From an uncultured Gammaproteobacteria bacterium (GTDB lineage: Bacteria > Pseudomonadota > Gammaproteobacteria > Pseudomonadales > Litorivicinaceae), in contig CAJXXD010000023.1 of NCBI GenBank assembly GCA_913062835.1, forward strand, positions 1 to 9,355: DNA of 9,355 nucleotides, written 5' to 3'. This document shows, in pieces, positions 6,804-9,355 of this stretch. How positions within the stretch are numbered: the stretch's first letter is position 1; every line of letters starts with the position of its first letter. The notes under the pieces are model-generated. The model saw nothing but the letters and a program-made list of their open reading frames with translations. It had not been told where the DNA came from and made no database searches. Both the position numbers and the translations under genes were made by a program.

Positions 6804-8283
6804 TTTTGAGGCCTCGGCCGAAGAACGCTTGGTTGCGGCCGTCGACCTTGGATCCAACAGTTTCCACGTCACTGTCGCGCGTCTGACCCCTTCTGGGTTA
6901 CAGGTTCTCATGAGAGATCGTGAGCGGGTTCGTTTGGCGTCCGGCCTAGCCGATGACGATGTGCTGTCGGAAGAGGCAATTCAGCGGGGCCTCGACGCAC
7001 TTTCCCGGTTTGATGCGCGACTTCAATCGGTCGCGACCGAAGACATTCGGGCGGTTGCGACTCATACATTGCGTGAGGCCGCAAATTCGGACGCCTTTTT
7101 AGAGCGTGCTTCCTCCGTTTTCCGAGCGCCGATTGAAATAATTTCTGGGCCCGAAGAGGCGCGACTGATCTTTCATGCTGTGGCTCATACGCAACCGGTG
7201 GACGGGCCGTTCTTGGTGTTTGATATTGGTGGCGGGTCCACTGAGTTTGCGGTCGGTGAGCAGTACACCCCGTCGTTTCTGTCGTCACGGTCTTTAGGCT
7301 GTGTGACCTATACCCAGCACTTTATGCAAACCGTCAATAAATCAGCCTTCAACAAAGCATCGATCGCCACCCGTCGAGCCCTGGAGCCCATTGCCGGTCG
7401 CATTCGGGCGGTCCCATTTGCAACGGCACTGGCGACATCAGGCACCGCGAAAGGCGTCAGCGCTTTGGGCAGCCATCTGGGCTTTGGCCCCGTGATTACG
7501 GCAGATTCTGTGGCCGCATGTCAGAAGTTTTTATCGAAATCATCTAACAGAAACCTGACCAATATTCCCGATGTCAGTGTCGAGCGGATGCAAGTGCTGC
7601 CGGCGGGAGTAGCCATCATGCAAGCCATCCTTGATGAGCTCGAACTCAAACAGGTGGTATTTGCAGACAGCGCCCTGCGAGAAGGGGTGTTGTACACCAT
7701 GGATGACCGCCTTAAAGCAGATGACATTCGCGAGCGCACTGCGGTGGATTTGATGGCGCGATACGGGATTGATAAAGAGCAAGCCGCCCGAGTAAAAGAG
7801 TCCGCTGAGCATCTGTTTATGCAATTAAAAGATGAATGGTCGTTGAACGAAGAAGATCGACATCTGCTTGTTTGGGCCGCGATGCTGCATGAAACGGGGC
7901 TGCAAATCAGCTATTCCGGATTTCATCGTCATGGTGCCTATGTCCTCGCTAATACGCCGCTGCCAGGTTTCAATCGGGATCAGCAAGCGGTGTTATCAAC
8001 CCTGGTCCGGCTGCATCGGAAGCGGTTGGATTTGAGTTCGCTGCCGAGTCTTTTGTACTTTGAGAAAAAGCGTCTGTTGCGCCTGATCCGTATTCTACGG
8101 ATTGCGGCGACGCTTCGATTAGGTCGGCATACTGCGCCTGATCCTCGTTGTTCGGTTAAAGGCGATCGGTTGATTTTGGATTTTCAGGGCACGCAATTGA
8201 GCGACGATCCGGTGATGGCACTGGATTTGGATGAAGAGGTGAGGCGCCAATCCGAAGCTGGCTTGGTGACCGAAATTCGTTAG
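6796..8283 (+). CDS. ppx: Exopolyphosphatase Ppx (Ppx/GppA family)
   Basis: Releases phosphate from polyphosphate chain ends; the related GppA acts on pppGpp. It has 495 residues if GTG at 6796 is the start; TTG at 6790 is an equally open alternative adding two residues, and neither has a clear ribosome-binding site. Coupling to ppk, whose stop at 6801-6803 it overlaps, is likely. The actin-like ATPase fold shows phosphate-1 motif VDLGSNSFH (16-24), GPEEARL with the presumed catalytic Glu121 (118-124), and phosphate-2 motif FDIGGGSTEF (142-151). The C-terminal HD-like half has MLHETGLQISYSGFHRHGAYVL from residue 363 and LPGFNRDQQAVLSTLVRLHRK, both typical of Ppx. Location beside ppk favours Ppx over GppA. 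The stop codon overlaps that of the convergent phoB (TTAG, 8280-8283). Confidence 0.95.
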   Translation: MNDFEASAEERLVAAVDLGSNSFHVTVARLTPSGLQVLMRDRERVRLASGLADDDVLSEEAIQRGLDALSRFDARLQSVATEDIRAVATHTLREAANSDAFLERASSVFRAPIEIISGPEEARLIFHAVAHTQPVDGPFLVFDIGGGSTEFAVGEQYTPSFLSSRSLGCVTYTQHFMQTVNKSAFNKASIATRRALEPIAGRIRAVPFATALATSGTAKGVSALGSHLGFGPVITADSVAACQKFLSKSSNRNLTNIPDVSVERMQVLPAGVAIMQAILDELELKQVVFADSALREGVLYTMDDRLKADDIRERTAVDLMARYGIDKEQAARVKESAEHLFMQLKDEWSLNEEDRHLLVWAAMLHETGLQISYSGFHRHGAYVLANTPLPGFNRDQQAVLSTLVRLHRKRLDLSSLPSLLYFEKKRLLRLIRILRIAATLRLGRHTAPDPRCSVKGDRLILDFQGTQLSDDPVMALDLDEEVRRQSEAGLVTEIR

Positions 8284-8996
8284 CCGGCTTGGCTTTGGCC
8301 ATCGTTGAGAGGGGCAAAGCGATAGCCAGTCCCTCTGACGGTTTCAATCAGATTTTCGTGACGTGCGCCCAGTGCCTTTCGAAGGCGCCGAATGTGAACA
8401 TCCACAGTCCGCTCTTCGACATAGACATCCCCACCCCAAACACGGTCCAGTAATTGACCGCGACTAAAGGCCCGTTCGGGGTGTGTCATAAACAATTGCA
8501 GGACTCGATATTCGATGGGGCTGAGTGTCAGAGGCACGCCCTGACTGGTCACGCGCTGCCCAACTGGGTCCAACCGAAGACCGTCGAATTCAACCGGCTC
8601 TTCCACCCCTTTGGGTGTGGTCCGTCTCAAGATGGCCTTCAGACGAGCAACCAATTCACGGGGTGAAAAGGGTTTGGTGATGTAATCATCGGCCACTTCC
8701 AGCCCTGTGATTTTCGCGTCCTCTTCGCCCCGTGCGGTCAGCAGAATCAACGGGATATCGGCCGTATCCTGATTACGACGTAACCGACGACAGAGCTCAA
8801 GCCCGGAGACATTGGGCATCATCCAGTCGATTAGCATTAGATCTGGAATACGTGAGGCGACTTCAGCCAGCGCACCTTGAGCATTTTCCGCTTCTCGGAC
8901 TTCGAATCCGGCCATTTCGAGTGCTACAGCCAGCATTTCACGCACAGCCGGTTCATCATCGACAATGAGGACGCGTCGAGAAGGTTGCTGTGTCAT
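8280..8996 (-). CDS. phoB: Phosphate-regulon response regulator PhoB
   Basis: Transcription factor that, once phosphorylated by PhoR, binds Pho boxes and recruits RNA polymerase. It has 238 residues. The receiver domain (7-125) has the acidic pocket Asp13/Asp14, phospho-acceptor Asp57 in LIDWMMP, Thr87 in LLTARGEE and Lys108 in ITKPFSP. The winged-helix OmpR-type DNA-binding domain (about 130-228) includes FMTHPERAFSRGQLLDRVWG, the recognition helix TVDVHIRRLRKAL and the wing VRGTGYRF, close to E. coli PhoB throughout. Two oddities: the stretch GLEVADDY lacks one residue compared with GLETGADDY in E. coli, and about ten extra residues (PLNDGQSQAG) extend the C-terminus. ATG at 8996 has AAGGG six bases upstream. 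A strong Pho box just upstream implies self-activation. Confidence 0.96.
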   Translation of the reverse strand: MTQQPSRRVLIVDDEPAVREMLAVALEMAGFEVREAENAQGALAEVASRIPDLMLIDWMMPNVSGLELCRRLRRNQDTADIPLILLTARGEEDAKITGLEVADDYITKPFSPRELVARLKAILRRTTPKGVEEPVEFDGLRLDPVGQRVTSQGVPLTLSPIEYRVLQLFMTHPERAFSRGQLLDRVWGGDVYVEERTVDVHIRRLRKALGARHENLIETVRGTGYRFAPLNDGQSQAG

Positions 8997-9002
8997 GGAG
9001 TG

Positions 9003-9007
9003 CCCTT
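9003..9007 (-). promoter_or_regulatory. Ribosome-binding site of phoB
   Basis: AAGGG on the minus strand with 6 bases to ATG at 8996; supports this start. Confidence 0.6.
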
Positions 9008-9030
9008 AGGATTTCGTTACATTGAATGAA

Positions 9031-9059
9031 ACCACAGGATTATGACATTTTTGTTACAG
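9031..9059 (-). promoter_or_regulatory. Pho box upstream of phoB: three 11-bp PhoB-binding units
   Basis: Read on the minus strand, three direct repeats sit one DNA turn (11 bp) apart: CTGTAAC (9059-9053), ATGTCAT (9048-9042) and CTGTGGT (9037-9031), separated by AAAA and AATC. The first two units with their spacer match the 18-base E. coli Pho consensus (CTGTCAT, A/T-rich 4 bases, CTGTCAY) at 15 positions; units two and three match at 13. Possible -10 elements downstream, each with four of six consensus bases, are TTTCAT (9031-9026, 10 bases after unit 2) and TGTAAC (9021-9016, 9 bases after unit 3). No separate -35 is apparent, as is usual where PhoB replaces that contact. The first unit includes the last Leu codon and stop codon of ubiA. 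PhoB self-activation is well established in other bacteria; here it is inferred from the site. Confidence 0.8.
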
Positions 9060-9355
9060 CTGGGTCAGTTGCCACAGCGTGTCTAATAAGAGCCCGGTAA
9101 ACAAGGCCGCACCCAGGCGATGGTTTTGAAGAAACGCTCGGAAGCATCCTTCGCGGTCTCGACCTCGTGCCAGATACTGATGGTGGACAGCGAATCCTAG
9201 GGCTCCGACTGCGCCTAACCCTGCGAAGAATGAGGCACCCGCAAGCCAAAATGCGCCTGCAAACGCGGTGAGAGCGATTCCTTGGCACACGCCAATCGCG
9301 ACCAGGTCCCATCGGCCAAAGACAATCGCAGTCGATTTCACACCAATCTGGACAT
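9054..9355 (-). CDS. ubiA: 4-hydroxybenzoate polyprenyltransferase UbiA, C-terminal fragment
   Basis: Membrane prenyltransferase of ubiquinone synthesis that joins the polyprenyl tail to 4-hydroxybenzoate. Only the last 99 or so residues are visible; the gene begins beyond the right edge. The visible part opens with VQIGVKSTAIVFGRWD, matching the segment of UbiA that directly follows the second Asp-rich motif (IGIKSTAILFG in E. coli); the aspartates themselves lie just outside the window. Two or three hydrophobic helices follow, then the conserved YLARGRDREGCFRAFLQNHRLGAALFTGLLLD, the equivalent of the E. coli NREREACFKAFMNNN region. The stop codon falls inside the phoB Pho box. A ubiA-phoB neighbourhood is also known in Pseudomonas. 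Confidence 0.93.
   Translation of the reverse strand, partial: VQIGVKSTAIVFGRWDLVAIGVCQGIALTAFAGAFWLAGASFFAGLGAVGALGFAVHHQYLARGRDREGCFRAFLQNHRLGAALFTGLLLDTLWQLTQL

Noticed and set aside
6908..7288. 126-codon open frame on the minus strand inside ppx
   Set aside because: It is rich in Pro, Arg, Thr and His, typical of an antisense shadow, and lies opposite conserved Ppx motifs.
8282..8289. AGCCGGCT palindrome at the ppx/phoB junction as a terminator
   Set aside because: It has no loop and no T run; it lies in the phoB C-terminal codons and is probably chance.
9040..9312. 90-codon minus-strand frame overlapping ubiA
   Set aside because: It is out of frame with the clear UbiA match, Arg/Pro/Ser-rich, and runs across the Pho box; a shadow.

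Overview
The window is a phosphate-acquisition and polyphosphate locus from a gammaproteobacterium. The evidence is a UbiA tail next to phoB, a PstA with a large periplasmic insert of the Pseudomonas/marine-gammaproteobacterial kind, PhoB/PhoR of the PhoBR family, and paired ppk1-ppx. Base composition is moderate and even, and I see no insertion sequence, phage gene, CRISPR array, tRNA or rRNA. The genus cannot be fixed from this sequence; an Oceanospirillales-like marine bacterium is a guess.

Layout. Positions 2-3341 (+) hold the end of the high-affinity phosphate ABC transporter operon: pstC (3' end only), pstA, pstB, phoU. pstC/pstA overlap by 8 bases and pstB/phoU are 2 bases apart. The pstA-pstB gap is 109 bases and can fold into two tetraloop hairpins. 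phoR (sensor kinase, -) runs tail-to-tail into phoU, sharing a TTAA that contains both stop codons. A 91-base divergent region (4658-4748) separates phoR from ppk (polyphosphate kinase, +) and ppx (exopolyphosphatase, +), which overlap. ppx converges on phoB (response regulator, -), again with overlapping stop codons. Upstream of phoB lies a strong PhoB-binding site (Pho box) of three 11-bp units, the first covering the last codons of ubiA (-), whose C-terminal third fills the right edge.

How the genes work together. PstSCAB imports phosphate. PhoU links transporter state to PhoR. PhoR phosphorylates PhoB, which activates Pho genes and, from the box at 9031-9059, probably its own gene. PPK stores phosphate as polyphosphate and PPX releases it. 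The unusual architectural point is that ppk-ppx sits in inverted orientation between phoR and phoB, so the kinase and regulator genes are not adjacent and both are pinned tail-to-tail against phosphate genes.

Most notable observations: the three-unit Pho box overlapping the ubiA stop; the structured pstA-pstB spacer; a one-residue deletion in the otherwise near-invariant GADDY stretch of the PhoB receiver; the two 4-base convergent stop overlaps; and the nested ppk-ppx. These are variations on a known system. I found no wholly new system here.
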